Positions 5,089-13,645 are shown, counted from the first letter of the stretch. The stretch is DNA of 32,983 nucleotides from an uncultured Clostridia bacterium (GCA_934633985.1 CAKTYU010000016.1:1-32983), one strand, 5' to 3'. Made by a program: numbers and translations. The notes: generated from the letters alone by a model not told the origin.

Positions 5089-6420
5089 TTGCCAAAGCAT
5101 TCCTTCAAGGGCGGCGTGCATCCTCTGCACGATCAGCATGAGGGCAAGACATCAACGAGCGGTCTTCCCATACGAGAGTATATCCCGGACAGCGTGGATA
5201 TCCCCATGTCAATGAGCATAGGCGCTCCCGCGGCGCCCTGCGTAAAGGTCGGGGATCACGTAAAGCTGGGCCAGAAGATCGCAGACGCGACCGGGTTTGT
5301 CAGCTTACCGGTTCACGCCAGCGTTTCGGGCGAGGTAACGGCGATAGGCACAAAGGTGCTTCTGCTGGGCGGCCCGACCACCATCATCACCATCAAAAAC
5401 GACTTCCAGGACGAATGGACGGAGCTGGAGCCGCTGGGCGGCGTGGAGGAGTGCGACCCGAGCAGGATAGTCCCCGCGGTACAGGCGGCGGGCATCTGCG
5501 GCATGGGCGGCGCGACCTTCCCCACCCACGTAAAGCTTACCGTTGGCGAGGGTAAGTACTGCGATACCATTATCCTCAACGGCGCGGAATGTGAAACACA
5601 CGTCACCTGCGACCACCGCCTGATGATCGAGGAATCCGAGCGCATAGTGGACGGACTCAGGGCCGCGATGCGCGCCCTCGGCGTAAAGCGGGGCGTTATC
5701 GGCATAGAGGACAACAAGCCGGACGCCATAGCCGCGATGCAGCGGGCGGCGGAGGGACGCGAGGGCATAGAGGTCATGCCCCTTTTCACCAAATATCCTC
5801 AGGGATCTGAAAAGCAGCTGATCTACTCCGTCACCGGCAGAGAAGTTCCAAGCAAGAAGCTGCCCTTAGACGCTCACGTCATAGTAATAAACGTAGGCAC
5901 GGCAAAGGCCATAGCCGACGCCGTAATAGAGGGCAAGCCCCTCATAAGCCGCGTCACCACCGTAAAGGGCTGCGTAAAGGAGCCCGCGAACCTGCGCCTG
6001 CGCATGGGCACCATAATCGCGGACGCCATAGGCGAGTGCGGCGGCTATACCGACGAGGCCGGCAAGATAATAATGGGCGGCTGCATGACCGGACTCTGCG
6101 CCCCAAACGATCAGGTAGTGGTCATGAAGGGCACAAACGGCATACTGGTATTCAACGAAAAGGACGCAAGAAGCTACGAGGAGAGCCCCTGCATACGCTG
6201 CGGGCGCTGCGTTGAAGCCTGCCCCATAGGCCTTAACCCCTACCTTATGAAGCACCTTTGCGACAAGGGCGATCTCAAGGGCGCCGAAGCCAACAACGTC
6301 ATGGAATGTATAGTCTGCGGAAGCTGCTCCTATGTATGTCCCGCAAAGCGCTGGCTTACCGCCTCCTTCAAGAATACTAAAGACGCTATCATGCGGGAAG
6401 CAAGGAGGGCAAAGAAATAA
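5089..6420 (+). CDS. rnfC: Rnf complex subunit C (NADH-binding, two 4Fe-4S clusters)
   Basis: RnfC is the cytoplasmic subunit that exchanges electrons with NAD+/NADH in the Rnf complex, which couples ferredoxin oxidation to Na+ or H+ export. With this start it has 443 residues. The N-terminal family motif FKGGVHP is at residues 6-12, the nucleotide/flavin-binding glycine motif GICGMGGATFP near 131-141, and two cluster motifs lie near 368 (CIRCGRCVEACP) and 407 (CIVCGSCSYVCP). I chose TTG at 5089 because AGG lies 8 nt upstream and family members start shortly before FKGGVHP. GTG at 5044 would add 15 residues and is also possible. The stop overlaps the rnfD start. Confidence 0.93.
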   Translation: MPKHSFKGGVHPLHDQHEGKTSTSGLPIREYIPDSVDIPMSMSIGAPAAPCVKVGDHVKLGQKIADATGFVSLPVHASVSGEVTAIGTKVLLLGGPTTIITIKNDFQDEWTELEPLGGVEECDPSRIVPAVQAAGICGMGGATFPTHVKLTVGEGKYCDTIILNGAECETHVTCDHRLMIEESERIVDGLRAAMRALGVKRGVIGIEDNKPDAIAAMQRAAEGREGIEVMPLFTKYPQGSEKQLIYSVTGREVPSKKLPLDAHVIVINVGTAKAIADAVIEGKPLISRVTTVKGCVKEPANLRLRMGTIIADAIGECGGYTDEAGKIIMGGCMTGLCAPNDQVVVMKGTNGILVFNEKDARSYEESPCIRCGRCVEACPIGLNPYLMKHLCDKGDLKGAEANNVMECIVCGSCSYVCPAKRWLTASFKNTKDAIMREARRAKK

Positions 6421-7361
6421 TGAGTCTCTACGTTTCAAGCGCACCCCATGTCCACAGCAAGGACAGCACCCAGACCATAATGCGGGACGTGCTCATAGCC
6501 ATGCTCCCCACCACCGTAATGGGCGTATACGCCTTCGGCCTCAACGCGGCGCTCCTGTGCGTGCTCGGCGTGGCCGCCGCGGTGCTGTCAGAGTACGGCT
6601 ACCAGAAGCTCACCCGCCAGAGGGTCCGCATAAGCGACCTCTCCGCCGCCGTGACCGGCCTTCTCGTGGCGCTTAACCTGCCCGGCAACGCCCCCTGGTG
6701 GATGCCGGTGGTAGGCAGCTTCATAGCCATAGTGCTGGTCAAGCAGCTCTTCGGCGGCATAGGCGACAACTTTATGAACCCCGCCCTTACCGCCCGCGGC
6801 ATAATGCTGGCCTCATGGCCCGTAAGGATGACCGCATGGTACCTGCCCACCTTCTGCAAGGGCGTGGACGCGGTATCCTCCGCGACGGTGCTTGGGGGAT
6901 ATCAGGCCTCCACCTATAATATGTTCATGGGCTTCATACCCGGCACCATAGGCGAGGTAAGCAAGATAGCCATACTCATAGGCTTTATATACCTGCTTAT
7001 CCGCAAGGTGATAAGCTGGCGCATACCCGTGGTATTCGTCGCCACCTTCGCGGTGCTCGCCGCCATATTCAAGATGGATCAGGACGTGCTGACCTCCGTG
7101 CTTTCAGGCGGTCTGCTCTTTGGCGCCGTGTTCATGGCGACAGACTACACCACCAGCCCCATGACGGAGGCGGGTCAGTACATATATGCCTTCGGCTGCG
7201 GCCTCATACTGGCGGTCATACGCAAGTGGGGAAGCTATACCGAGGGCGTTACCTACGCCATACTGATAATGAACGTGGCTACCCCCCTCATAGACAAGTT
7301 CGTCAAGATGAGGGTATACGGCCAGGAAAAGCCAAAGAAGGAGGTAAAGGCAAATGTCTAA
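6420..7361 (+). CDS. rnfD: Rnf complex subunit D (membrane flavoprotein)
   Basis: The protein has 313 residues and about nine or ten membrane helices, and belongs to the NqrB/RnfD family. The flavinylation site is the Thr at 156 in DAVSSAT; the usual motif is SGAT, so one Gly is replaced by Ser. This Thr would carry covalent FMN attached by ApbE. The ATG shares a base with the rnfC stop. The gene overlaps the next one by 8 nt. In Clostridia rnfG normally follows rnfD, but here rnfE follows directly. Confidence 0.93.
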   Translation: MSLYVSSAPHVHSKDSTQTIMRDVLIAMLPTTVMGVYAFGLNAALLCVLGVAAAVLSEYGYQKLTRQRVRISDLSAAVTGLLVALNLPGNAPWWMPVVGSFIAIVLVKQLFGGIGDNFMNPALTARGIMLASWPVRMTAWYLPTFCKGVDAVSSATVLGGYQASTYNMFMGFIPGTIGEVSKIAILIGFIYLLIRKVISWRIPVVFVATFAVLAAIFKMDQDVLTSVLSGGLLFGAVFMATDYTTSPMTEAGQYIYAFGCGLILAVIRKWGSYTEGVTYAILIMNVATPLIDKFVKMRVYGQEKPKKEVKANV

Positions 7362-7992
7362 GAGCGATAAGCCTAAGCTCACGAGCGTATTCCTTAACGG
7401 CATAATCACGGAGAACCCCACCTTCCGCCTGGTTCTCGGCACCTGCCCCACCATAGCGACCACCACCAGCGTCATAAACGCGGTGGGCATGGGCGCGGCG
7501 GCGTCCTTCGTGCTGATAGGCTCCAACTTCGTTATTTCGCTGCTCAGGAACTTCATTCCCGATAAGGTCCGCATACCCTGCTTCATAGTGGTTATATGCA
7601 CCTTCGTCACCATAGTCCAGCTTCTGCTTCAGGCATACGTTCCAAGCCTCTACGCAAGCCTCGGCATGTTCATACCGCTGATAGTGGTAAACTGCATAAT
7701 ACTTGCCCGCGCGGAAGCCTTCGCCAGCAAAAACGGGCCCCTGGCCTCAGCGGTGGACGGCCTTGGCATGGGCCTGGGCTTCACGCTGGCTATCACCATC
7801 ATCGCCTGCGTCCGCGAGCTCCTGGGCACCGGCTGCATCGCCGGCGTAAACCTGCTGGGTGCGGGCTATGAGCCCATGCTGGTCACCACCATGGCCCCCG
7901 GCGGCTTTATGATATTCGGCCTCACCCTCGGCGTAGCCAACATCATAATGAAGGGCGTCGAAAAGAAAAAGAAAGCAAAGGAGGCCGCGTAA
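7354..7992 (+). CDS. rnfE: Rnf complex subunit E
   Basis: The protein has 212 residues and about six membrane helices. It carries the conserved cysteines C31 (LGTCP) and C114 (VVNCI) that, with their counterparts in RnfA, hold the intramembrane Fe-S cluster of Rnf and Nqr complexes. The family motif AEAFASKN follows the second cysteine. The tail is rich in lysine. It overlaps rnfD and abuts rnfA with no spacer. Confidence 0.95.
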   Translation: MSKSDKPKLTSVFLNGIITENPTFRLVLGTCPTIATTTSVINAVGMGAAASFVLIGSNFVISLLRNFIPDKVRIPCFIVVICTFVTIVQLLLQAYVPSLYASLGMFIPLIVVNCIILARAEAFASKNGPLASAVDGLGMGLGFTLAITIIACVRELLGTGCIAGVNLLGAGYEPMLVTTMAPGGFMIFGLTLGVANIIMKGVEKKKKAKEAA

Positions 7993-8595
7993 ATGACTCC
8001 TGTAATGCAAACCAACAGCTGCGGCAACGTGCTGCTCTTCTTCGTGAGCTGCGTGCTTAGCCACAACTTCATCTTCTCCCGCTTCCTCGGCTGCTGCCCC
8101 TTCCTGGGGGTATCAAACAAGGTCGAGACCGCGGCGGGCATGGGCCTTGCGGTCACCTTCGTAATGGGCCTTGCCTCCCTGTTCACCTCGGCGGTATACC
8201 AGTATGTGCTTTATCCGCTCCAGCTCACCTATCTGGACACCATAAGCTTCATACTGATAATCGCGGGCCTCGTCCAGTTCGTGGAGATGTTCCTGAAGAA
8301 GTCCAGCCCCTCGCTGTACAAGTCCCTGGGCATCTACCTCCCCCTGATCACCACCAACTGCGCGGTGCTGGGCGTTGCAACGCTCAATACCAGCGCGCAG
8401 TACGACATACTCTCCGCCGTTTTAAACGGCGTGTTCGGCGCGCTGGGCTTCCTGCTTGCCATAACCCTTATGGCGGGCATCCGCGAGCGTCTGGAGACCT
8501 CTCACATACCAGAGCCGTTCAAGGGCTTCCCGATAGGTCTTTTCATGGCCGGCCTTATGTCCGTGGCCTTCATGGGCTTTAACGGCCTCGTATAA
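7993..8595 (+). CDS. rnfA: Rnf complex subunit A
   Basis: The protein has 200 residues and six predicted helices, homologous to RnfE but inserted in the opposite sense. Cluster cysteines are in FLGCCPFLGVS (C34/C35) and TNCAVLG (C123). The ATG follows the rnfE stop immediately. Confidence 0.95.
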   Translation: MTPVMQTNSCGNVLLFFVSCVLSHNFIFSRFLGCCPFLGVSNKVETAAGMGLAVTFVMGLASLFTSAVYQYVLYPLQLTYLDTISFILIIAGLVQFVEMFLKKSSPSLYKSLGIYLPLITTNCAVLGVATLNTSAQYDILSAVLNGVFGALGFLLAITLMAGIRERLETSHIPEPFKGFPIGLFMAGLMSVAFMGFNGLV

Positions 8596-8614
8596 TATAG
8601 AAAGGAGAAAACAG

Positions 8615-9424
8615 ATGAACGTTACTGCTATACTTCTTTCTGCCGGCGTAATGGTCGTGCTGGGCGTGCTCTTCGGCGTGATACTGACCATAGCGGATAA
8701 AAAGTTCAAGGTGGAGGTGGACCCGCGGGTGGAGGCGGTGCGCTCCTGCCTGGGCGGCGCAAACTGCGGCGCCTGCGGCTATGCGGGCTGCGACGCCTTT
8801 GCAGACGCAGTGGTTGCCGGGGACGCCCCCGTAAACGGCTGCGCCCCCTCCGGCGCTAAGGGCGCCGAGGCCATAGCCGCCATAATGGGCGTTTCCGCCG
8901 AGGTAGGCGAGCGCAAGGTCGCAAGGGTAATATGCCAGGGCGACTGCGGCGTGGCCAAGGAGCGCTACAAGTACGACGGCTACACGAGCTGCGCCACCGC
9001 CGCCGGCCTTGCCAGCGGGCCCAAGATGTGCCGCTTTGCCTGCATAGGGCTTGGCGACTGCGCCAAGGTATGCGCCTTTGACGCGATAAGCATGGCGGAC
9101 GGCCTCGCGCAGATAGACGCGGAGAAGTGCGTCGCCTGCGGCCAGTGCGCCAATATATGCCCCCGCGGCGTTATATCCATAAAGCCCGTGAACGAGACCG
9201 TGATAGTCTCCTGCCGCAATACCGACAGCGGGCGTGAGGCCAGAATGGCCTGCATGAAGGCCTGCATCGCCTGCGGCCGCTGCACCAAGGAATGTCCCAA
9301 CGACGCCATACACGTTGAGGGCGGCGTAGCCAAGATAGACGAGGCAAAGTGCACCCGCTGCGGCGCCTGCGCGAAGGTATGCCCCTGCAAGTGCATAGTC
9401 GATTATCTGGACAGCATCGAATAA
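8615..9424 (+). CDS. rnfB: Rnf complex subunit B (ferredoxin-oxidising Fe-S subunit)
   Basis: The protein has 269 residues. An N-terminal membrane anchor (residues 5-27) is followed by the RnfB cluster domain CLGGANCGACGYAGC (cysteines 45, 51, 54, 59, with a further Cys at 76). Ferredoxin-like 4Fe-4S motifs follow near 139-153, 172-182, 217-227 and 246-256, the last with the unusual ending CPCKC. RnfB is the entry point for electrons from reduced ferredoxin. The ribosome binding site is GAAAGGAG. The gene closes the operon and is followed by two hairpins. Confidence 0.95.
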   Translation: MNVTAILLSAGVMVVLGVLFGVILTIADKKFKVEVDPRVEAVRSCLGGANCGACGYAGCDAFADAVVAGDAPVNGCAPSGAKGAEAIAAIMGVSAEVGERKVARVICQGDCGVAKERYKYDGYTSCATAAGLASGPKMCRFACIGLGDCAKVCAFDAISMADGLAQIDAEKCVACGQCANICPRGVISIKPVNETVIVSCRNTDSGREARMACMKACIACGRCTKECPNDAIHVEGGVAKIDEAKCTRCGACAKVCPCKCIVDYLDSIE

Positions 9425-9444
9425 CCGCGATACATTATACAGAT

Positions 9445-9468
9445 AAGAGCCGCCAAACGACGGCTCTT
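9445..9468 (+). terminator. Hairpin after rnfB
   Basis: AAGAGCCG pairs with CGGCTCTT across 8 nt, followed by ACTTTG. The T-run is weak. Confidence 0.55.
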
Positions 9469-9493
9469 ACTTTGCCCAAAAACCTCAGGGTTG

Positions 9494-9522
9494 TTAAGGG
9501 GCCGCAGCCCCTTAAGTTTATT
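9494..9522 (+). terminator. Second hairpin after rnfB
   Basis: TTAAGGGGC-CGCA-GCCCCTTAA, a perfect 9-bp stem, is followed by GTTTATT. It is likely the main terminator of the rnf operon. Confidence 0.65.
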
Positions 9523-9556
9523 CCGGCAAAGGTCAAAAGTAATTTAGCAAAAAATA

Positions 9557-9586
9557 TTGACACGGATACATGAAATGGTGTATACT
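9557..9586 (+). promoter_or_regulatory. Promoter of the tRNA cluster
   Basis: TTGACA, 18 nt, TATACT, 31 nt before the first tRNA. Confidence 0.8.
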
Positions 9587-9616
9587 AATCCTCGCAGTCT
9601 GAAATGACGCGCAGAC

Positions 9617-9692
9617 GGGAGCATAGCTCAGCTGGGAGAGCACTTGCCTTACAAGCAAGGGGTCACAGGTTCGAGCCCTGTTGCTCCCACCA
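9617..9692 (+). tRNA. tRNA-Val (TAC)
   Basis: A 76-nt cloverleaf with encoded CCA. The anticodon loop CTTACAA gives TAC, and the acceptor GGGAGCA pairs with the 3' end TGCTCCC. Confidence 0.95.
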
Positions 9693-9695
9693 AAT

Positions 9696-9772
9696 GGTCC
9701 GGTAGTTCAGTTGGTTAGAATGCCAGCCTGTCACGCTGGAGGTCAGGGGTTCGAGCCCCCTCCGGATCGCCA
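9696..9772 (+). tRNA. tRNA-Asp (GTC)
   Basis: A 77-nt cloverleaf with encoded CCA. The anticodon loop CTGTCAC gives GTC, and the acceptor GGTCCGG pairs with CCGGATC. Confidence 0.95.
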
Positions 9773-9777
9773 TTGAT

Positions 9778-9853
9778 GCCTCGGTAGCTCAGTTGGTAGA
9801 GCAAGGGACTGAAAATCCCTGTGTCGGTGGTTCAAGTCCACTCTGAGGCACCA
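9778..9853 (+). tRNA. tRNA-Phe (GAA)
   Basis: A 76-nt cloverleaf with encoded CCA. The anticodon loop CTGAAAA gives GAA, and the acceptor GCCTCGG pairs with CTGAGGC. Confidence 0.95.
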
Positions 9854-9858
9854 ATCCT

Positions 9859-9934
9859 GCGGGAATAGCTCATTTGGTAGAGCGCCGCCTTGCCAAGGCG
9901 GAGGTGGCGGGTTCGAGCCCCGTTTCCCGCTCCA
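9859..9934 (+). tRNA. tRNA-Gly (GCC)
   Basis: A 76-nt cloverleaf with encoded CCA. The anticodon loop TTGCCAA gives GCC. Confidence 0.95.
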
Positions 9935-9938
9935 CATC

Positions 9939-10012
9939 GGCACCATAGCCAAGCGGTAAGGCAGAGGTCTGCAAAACCTTCATCCCCGGTTCGATTCCGG
10001 GTGGTGCCTCCA
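9939..10012 (+). tRNA. tRNA-Cys (GCA)
   Basis: A 74-nt cloverleaf with encoded CCA. The anticodon loop CTGCAAA gives GCA, and the acceptor GGCACCA pairs with TGGTGCC. Confidence 0.95.
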
Positions 10013-10042
10013 CAACGGCGTATCGGCTTGGATATGCCGCAC

Positions 10043-10071
10043 AAAAACCCCGAACGATGTTCGGGGTTTTT
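10043..10071. terminator. Bidirectional terminator after the tRNA cluster
   Basis: AAAAACCCCGAAC-GAT-GTTCGGGGTTTTT is a perfect 13-bp palindromic stem with T-runs in both directions. It can also end the convergent lipoprotein transcript. Confidence 0.9.
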
Positions 10072-10133
10072 ATGTTATCCGGCTTCGCAAGGCGCCCATA
10101 TATCGGGCGGCGAGATCATACCCGCTGCCGTCG

Positions 10134-10940
10134 TCAGGGCAGCAGCCCGCGGAGCTGCGCGTATTCCGGCGCTTCGGCGTCTATGACGCTGTTTGATCGG
10201 GAGGGCATACCCTCGAGCCCGTTGCTTCTGAAAAAGAGATAGGTCCTTCCGGCCTCCAGGCCCTGCGGGATAAGCAGGTTAAGCGCTTTTTCGCCTGTGG
10301 GCGCATCGCTGCCCTTGTGTACCTCCAGCACGGAAAGCGTGGCTGTGCCGCCGGCATACGGCGAGGTATATGTCGCCTCCTCCACCCTTGCCGTGAAGAT
10401 ATTGTCGCTCCGGGAGATCAGCTCGGCGCTGTCGAGCCTTTCCGTTACTGATCTGACCTCGCGGCCGGAGGACGCGGGAAGCGAGGATATGGCGCTCATA
10501 AACGCGTCCTTCGCCCCGCTGAGCTTATATCTTTCGGGGGCGTGTACATTGTCGCCGTCAATTTCAAAAACCGAATCGCGGTCCACCAGCAGCGTCAGGG
10601 GCATAGGCCAGAACTCGAAGTCATTTTCATAGAGGAAAAGGCAATACTGCTTTCCAGCCTCTATCAGCTTCGAATTCCCGTAGACGGCAAGCTCGTCCTT
10701 TTCCCCGCCGCGGAGGGTATCGGTGACTTTTACATGATAAAACCATGCGAAGTCGTCGGCGTCCTCCATCCGTTCAACGCTGCCTATGACGATAATATCG
10801 GCCTGTGCGGAAAGCTGCTCAAGTGAGTCAAAGCCGGTCAATGGGTCTGAAGCAGATCCGGCGTCTGTGCGCGCACACGCGCACGCGGCGAAAAGCAGCG
10901 CGCATACTAAAATACCGGCTGTGGCTTTTTTAATGTACAT
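10134..10940 (-). CDS. Secreted lipoprotein-like protein with two similar domains
   Basis: The protein has 268 residues. An N-terminal signal (MYIKKATAGILVCALLFAAC) has a lipobox-like LFAAC, so residue C20 is probably lipidated and the protein held on the outer face of the membrane. Two segments look like copies of each other. Residues of about 40-110 have ADIIVIGSVE, a V-K-V strand, LRGG and EAGKQYCLFL. Residues of about 170-245 have SDNIFTARVEE, a VLEVHKG strand and EAGRTYLFF. This pattern recalls small secreted OB-fold-like domains, but no family is certain. The ribosome binding site is AAGGAGGG. The neighbours give no functional clue. Confidence 0.7.
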   Translation of the reverse strand: MYIKKATAGILVCALLFAACACARTDAGSASDPLTGFDSLEQLSAQADIIVIGSVERMEDADDFAWFYHVKVTDTLRGGEKDELAVYGNSKLIEAGKQYCLFLYENDFEFWPMPLTLLVDRDSVFEIDGDNVHAPERYKLSGAKDAFMSAISSLPASSGREVRSVTERLDSAELISRSDNIFTARVEEATYTSPYAGGTATLSVLEVHKGSDAPTGEKALNLLIPQGLEAGRTYLFFRSNGLEGMPSRSNSVIDAEAPEYAQLRGLLP

Positions 10941-11073
10941 AAAATCCCTCCTTACTTATTTATAGATCAGTAATTTCCGGAACCGGCGCGCTTTTTTTGC
11001 GGCCCGGCCTGATTTAATAATATCGGAGGGACGATAAAGTTTGCGTTAAACCCGGCTTTTTGGGCCGTAAAAA

Positions 11074-11559
11074 TCAGGGCAGGGGAAAAGGGGAGGAGGG
11101 AAGCGCGCCGCCGGACAATTCCGCAAGCAGCCCCCGGCACCCCTCCAGAACGTCCCGCCACGTCGCTTCAAAGTCACCCGTATACCACGGGTCCGCCACG
11201 CTGCCGGGGCGGGCGGTATGGTCCATTAAAAGGGACATCTTGCCTTCCGGGTCGCCGCCGCAGATGCGGTGCATAGCCCGCAGATTGCCGCTGTCCATGC
11301 CGATGAGAAGGTCGTATTCGCCGTAGTCCTGCGGGGTGAGCTGCCGCGCAGAATGGCCGCCGCAGGATATGCCGTGCTTGGCCAGCTCCCGCCGCGCCGG
11401 CGGGTATACCGGGCTGCCTATCTCCTCCCGGCTGACAGCCGCCGATCCGATATGGAACCGGCCGGATAGCCCCGCTTTCCCCACCAGGTCCTTCATCACG
11501 AGCTCGGCCATGGGGCTGCGGCAGATATTGCCGTGGCAGATGAAAAGCACTTTTATCAT
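11074..11559 (-). CDS. Low-molecular-weight protein-tyrosine phosphatase
   Basis: This cytosolic phosphatase has 161 residues. The P-loop is CHGNICRS, with nucleophile C8 and arginine R14 of the C-X5-R signature, and the general-acid loop is DPWYTGD around residues 119-125. These are all the catalytic residues expected. Bacterial members reverse tyrosine or arginine phosphorylation, in Firmicutes often of BY-kinases or McsB, but the target here is unknown. I chose ATG at 11559 because an earlier ATG at 11568 lies only 2-3 nt from the GGAGG ribosome binding site and family members start M-x-K-V-LF-C. No kinase lies nearby. Confidence 0.92.
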   Translation of the reverse strand: MIKVLFICHGNICRSPMAELVMKDLVGKAGLSGRFHIGSAAVSREEIGSPVYPPARRELAKHGISCGGHSARQLTPQDYGEYDLLIGMDSGNLRAMHRICGGDPEGKMSLLMDHTARPGSVADPWYTGDFEATWRDVLEGCRGLLAELSGGALPSSPFPLP

Positions 11560-11737
11560 AATCTCCATATTCCTCCGTGAGCCTCGAAAACGCTGATGCT
11601 GCCGTGTCCTTCGAGCTTTCGGGTTTTATTATATATCAAACGGGCAGGGAAATAAAAGTGGTTTTTCGCGTTGGGGCGCGCCATAAACGGTGGGGAAGGC
11701 TTCGCGGCCCCGAGGCTGCTTTTTTGACATGAAATAA

Positions 11738-11784
11738 CCCCCCGTTTCCCAAACAGTATGCTTTACTGTCCGATAAACGGGGGG
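11738..11784 (-). terminator. Terminator of the nine-gene minus-strand operon
   Basis: CCCCCCGTTT (11738-11747) pairs with AAACGGGGGG (11775-11784), with a second internal stem CAGTA/TACTG. On the minus strand it is followed by TTATTTC. Confidence 0.65.
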
Positions 11785-11811
11785 CAGGTCGTCTCTTTGT
11801 TAAAACAAGCG

Positions 11812-12756
11812 TCAGATAAGGAATACGCCTTTATCTATTACGAGCTTTTCGTCCAGGTAAAGGGTGGGCTTCAGTATTACGCCGTCCATGTGAACATCCG
11901 CCTTGTTTGTGCCGCCGAAGGAGGTGTTCGTTCCGAATGCTATATGTACGGTACCGTATACCTTTTCATCCTCGAGTATTAATCCGGTCAGCCGGGCGGC
12001 GGTATTGGTACCTATGCCAAGCTCTCCCACGGTGGCGTTTCTCTCGTTTTTGAGCAGTATATCCAGCTTCTCGCTGCCTTCGCCCTGGATGCTTTGCAGC
12101 TTGCCATCCTTTATTTTTACCAGGAGCGGCGAATCCAGCTTGCCTATACCCACCATGGAGCCGTCTATTATCATGTCTCCGCATGTTCCGTCCTCAAGGG
12201 GAGCGATATATCCCTCGCCTGAAGGCAGGTTTCCGCATTGACCCGGCTCACGGTATATTCCCGAGCTGGATATGCCGGGCCTGCCGGCTAAATTCAGCGT
12301 GAGCCTATGCCCGTCTTTTTCTATAACCGCTACGGATGCCTCGCTTAGCAGCGCTACCACCTTTTTCGTGAGCGCTTCCACGGCGTTGTAGTCCGCGGTC
12401 ATAGCTCCGTTGAGGAACATATCGGCGGTTATACCCGGCATTGTAGCAACTCTGGCGCCGTTTTTTACTGCCTCTATCCTGGCGTTCGTATGCGTGAGGG
12501 ATTTTGCAGTCGGGCAGATCACTATATCAGCAGACTTCATGGCCTGCGCTACGATTTCGGGCGGCTCCTGGCCGTTCACCTTGAGCTCCGCCATGGTCAT
12601 CATAACAGCCTCGCACCCCAGATCTTTTCCGCTCTCATACAGGGCGCTGGCTATATCGCCGCATGTATTATCCGTTACTATTAGCAATACCTCTCCCGGC
12701 TTTGCGCCAAGACAATTTTTCAGGACTTTTTCTGCTGTTTTCTTAATCTGCTCCAT
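11812..12756 (-). CDS. M29-like aminopeptidase (AmpS/NicX-type fold)
   Basis: The protein has 314 residues and resembles leucyl aminopeptidase/aminopeptidase T and the NicX dioxygenase family, which share a fold and a metal site. The N-terminal half contains PTAKSLTHTNAR around residues 83-94. The C-terminal half carries the candidate metal-ligand motifs VGELGIGTN, VHIAFGTN and ADVHMDGV. It is shorter than true M29 peptidases of about 400 residues, so the reaction could be peptide hydrolysis or another metal-dependent step. The start is ATG at 12756, behind GAGG; a GTG two codons earlier is too close to that site. It is the last gene of the ECF-linked operon. Confidence 0.7.
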   Translation of the reverse strand: MEQIKKTAEKVLKNCLGAKPGEVLLIVTDNTCGDIASALYESGKDLGCEAVMMTMAELKVNGQEPPEIVAQAMKSADIVICPTAKSLTHTNARIEAVKNGARVATMPGITADMFLNGAMTADYNAVEALTKKVVALLSEASVAVIEKDGHRLTLNLAGRPGISSSGIYREPGQCGNLPSGEGYIAPLEDGTCGDMIIDGSMVGIGKLDSPLLVKIKDGKLQSIQGEGSEKLDILLKNERNATVGELGIGTNTAARLTGLILEDEKVYGTVHIAFGTNTSFGGTNKADVHMDGVILKPTLYLDEKLVIDKGVFLI

Positions 12757-12786
12757 ATACACCTCGTTAAAATCATAGAATCTTAT

Positions 12787-13623
12787 TCAGCACCGCTTTG
12801 CGCCTTTGGCCTTATAGCAGCACGAAAGGTGACGGCCGCACTGCGCGCACGGGAAGCTGCATTCTACCATGCTTTTTTCCTCTCCGCTCGTCTGCCGTCC
12901 GTAGCACTTTTCCAGCACCGCCTCCAGCTTAGCTACTTCGGCTTCGCTGCCGCAGGCTTGGAACAAGCAGCCGCCCTCGGCGCCGTCTATGCCGCCTCTG
13001 CCTATCAGCGTCGCTTCGACGTCGGCTATGAGCTTGATTGCGGAAAGCTCCGTGACCAGCTCGCCGACGACGGGAAACAGCCCGCAGGCCATACCTCGGG
13101 AAGCATCCACGCCCTTTCGCTGTGCCGCCCTTATGCTGTCCCATACGGACCCCGGAATGAGCTTTTCCATTCCGGCTGCAATTATCGTCTTGCCGCCCTC
13201 TACGGACATAGCGGATACTCCTCTGCCGCAGTTATTGCCGGCCGGGCTCCCCGCTAACATCGCGGCGCCGCCAAAATTGTCTATTATGTTGGCTCCGATA
13301 ATTATCACATCATTTGGGCCGAGCTGCAACAGTGTGGTATCAAAATCCGGATCCAGACCGGTTATCTCGCCGTTGCTGTACATTATGCTGTGCTGGGCGC
13401 TGTCTGTGAACTTCGATGAAACCGCGCCGCGTTTGGAGATACGTCCGCATATCCTGAGCGGCGTTCCGGTAATAAGCTCTGATACGCATGATACGGTCGT
13501 GCCGCCTTTGAGCACTATCCTTCCGCCGGCGATCGCGTCGCGTACCTCCTTCATATCTGCAATGGCATGTGCTATAAGCCACTTACCCTCGCTTACAGTA
13601 AGCGAAAACTGTATTCTCCTCAT
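12787..13623 (-). CDS. Unrecognised protein with Cys-rich C-terminus
   Basis: The protein has 278 residues and matches no family I know. It is soluble by composition. Notable segments are KGGTTVSCVSELI around residues 39-51, a strand-turn segment DVIIIGANIID followed by GGAAMLAGSPAGNNCGRG, a GMEKLIPGS stretch, and an acidic-aliphatic region VEATLIGRGG. The last 27 residues hold seven cysteines in CSFPCAQC and SCCYKAKG-type spacing plus a final Cys, which looks like a metal- or Fe-S-binding knuckle. The ribosome binding site is AGGTAGG. Its place between the AroM-like and aminopeptidase genes suggests a role in the same pathway. Confidence 0.75.
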   Translation of the reverse strand: MRRIQFSLTVSEGKWLIAHAIADMKEVRDAIAGGRIVLKGGTTVSCVSELITGTPLRICGRISKRGAVSSKFTDSAQHSIMYSNGEITGLDPDFDTTLLQLGPNDVIIIGANIIDNFGGAAMLAGSPAGNNCGRGVSAMSVEGGKTIIAAGMEKLIPGSVWDSIRAAQRKGVDASRGMACGLFPVVGELVTELSAIKLIADVEATLIGRGGIDGAEGGCLFQACGSEAEVAKLEAVLEKCYGRQTSGEEKSMVECSFPCAQCGRHLSCCYKAKGAKRC

Positions 13624-13645
13624 GCGGCGCCTACCTTTCCTATCG

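Noticed and set aside
9743..10044. Minus-strand reading frames across the tRNA cluster
   Set aside because: They overlap four well-formed tRNAs; such frames are common annotation artefacts.
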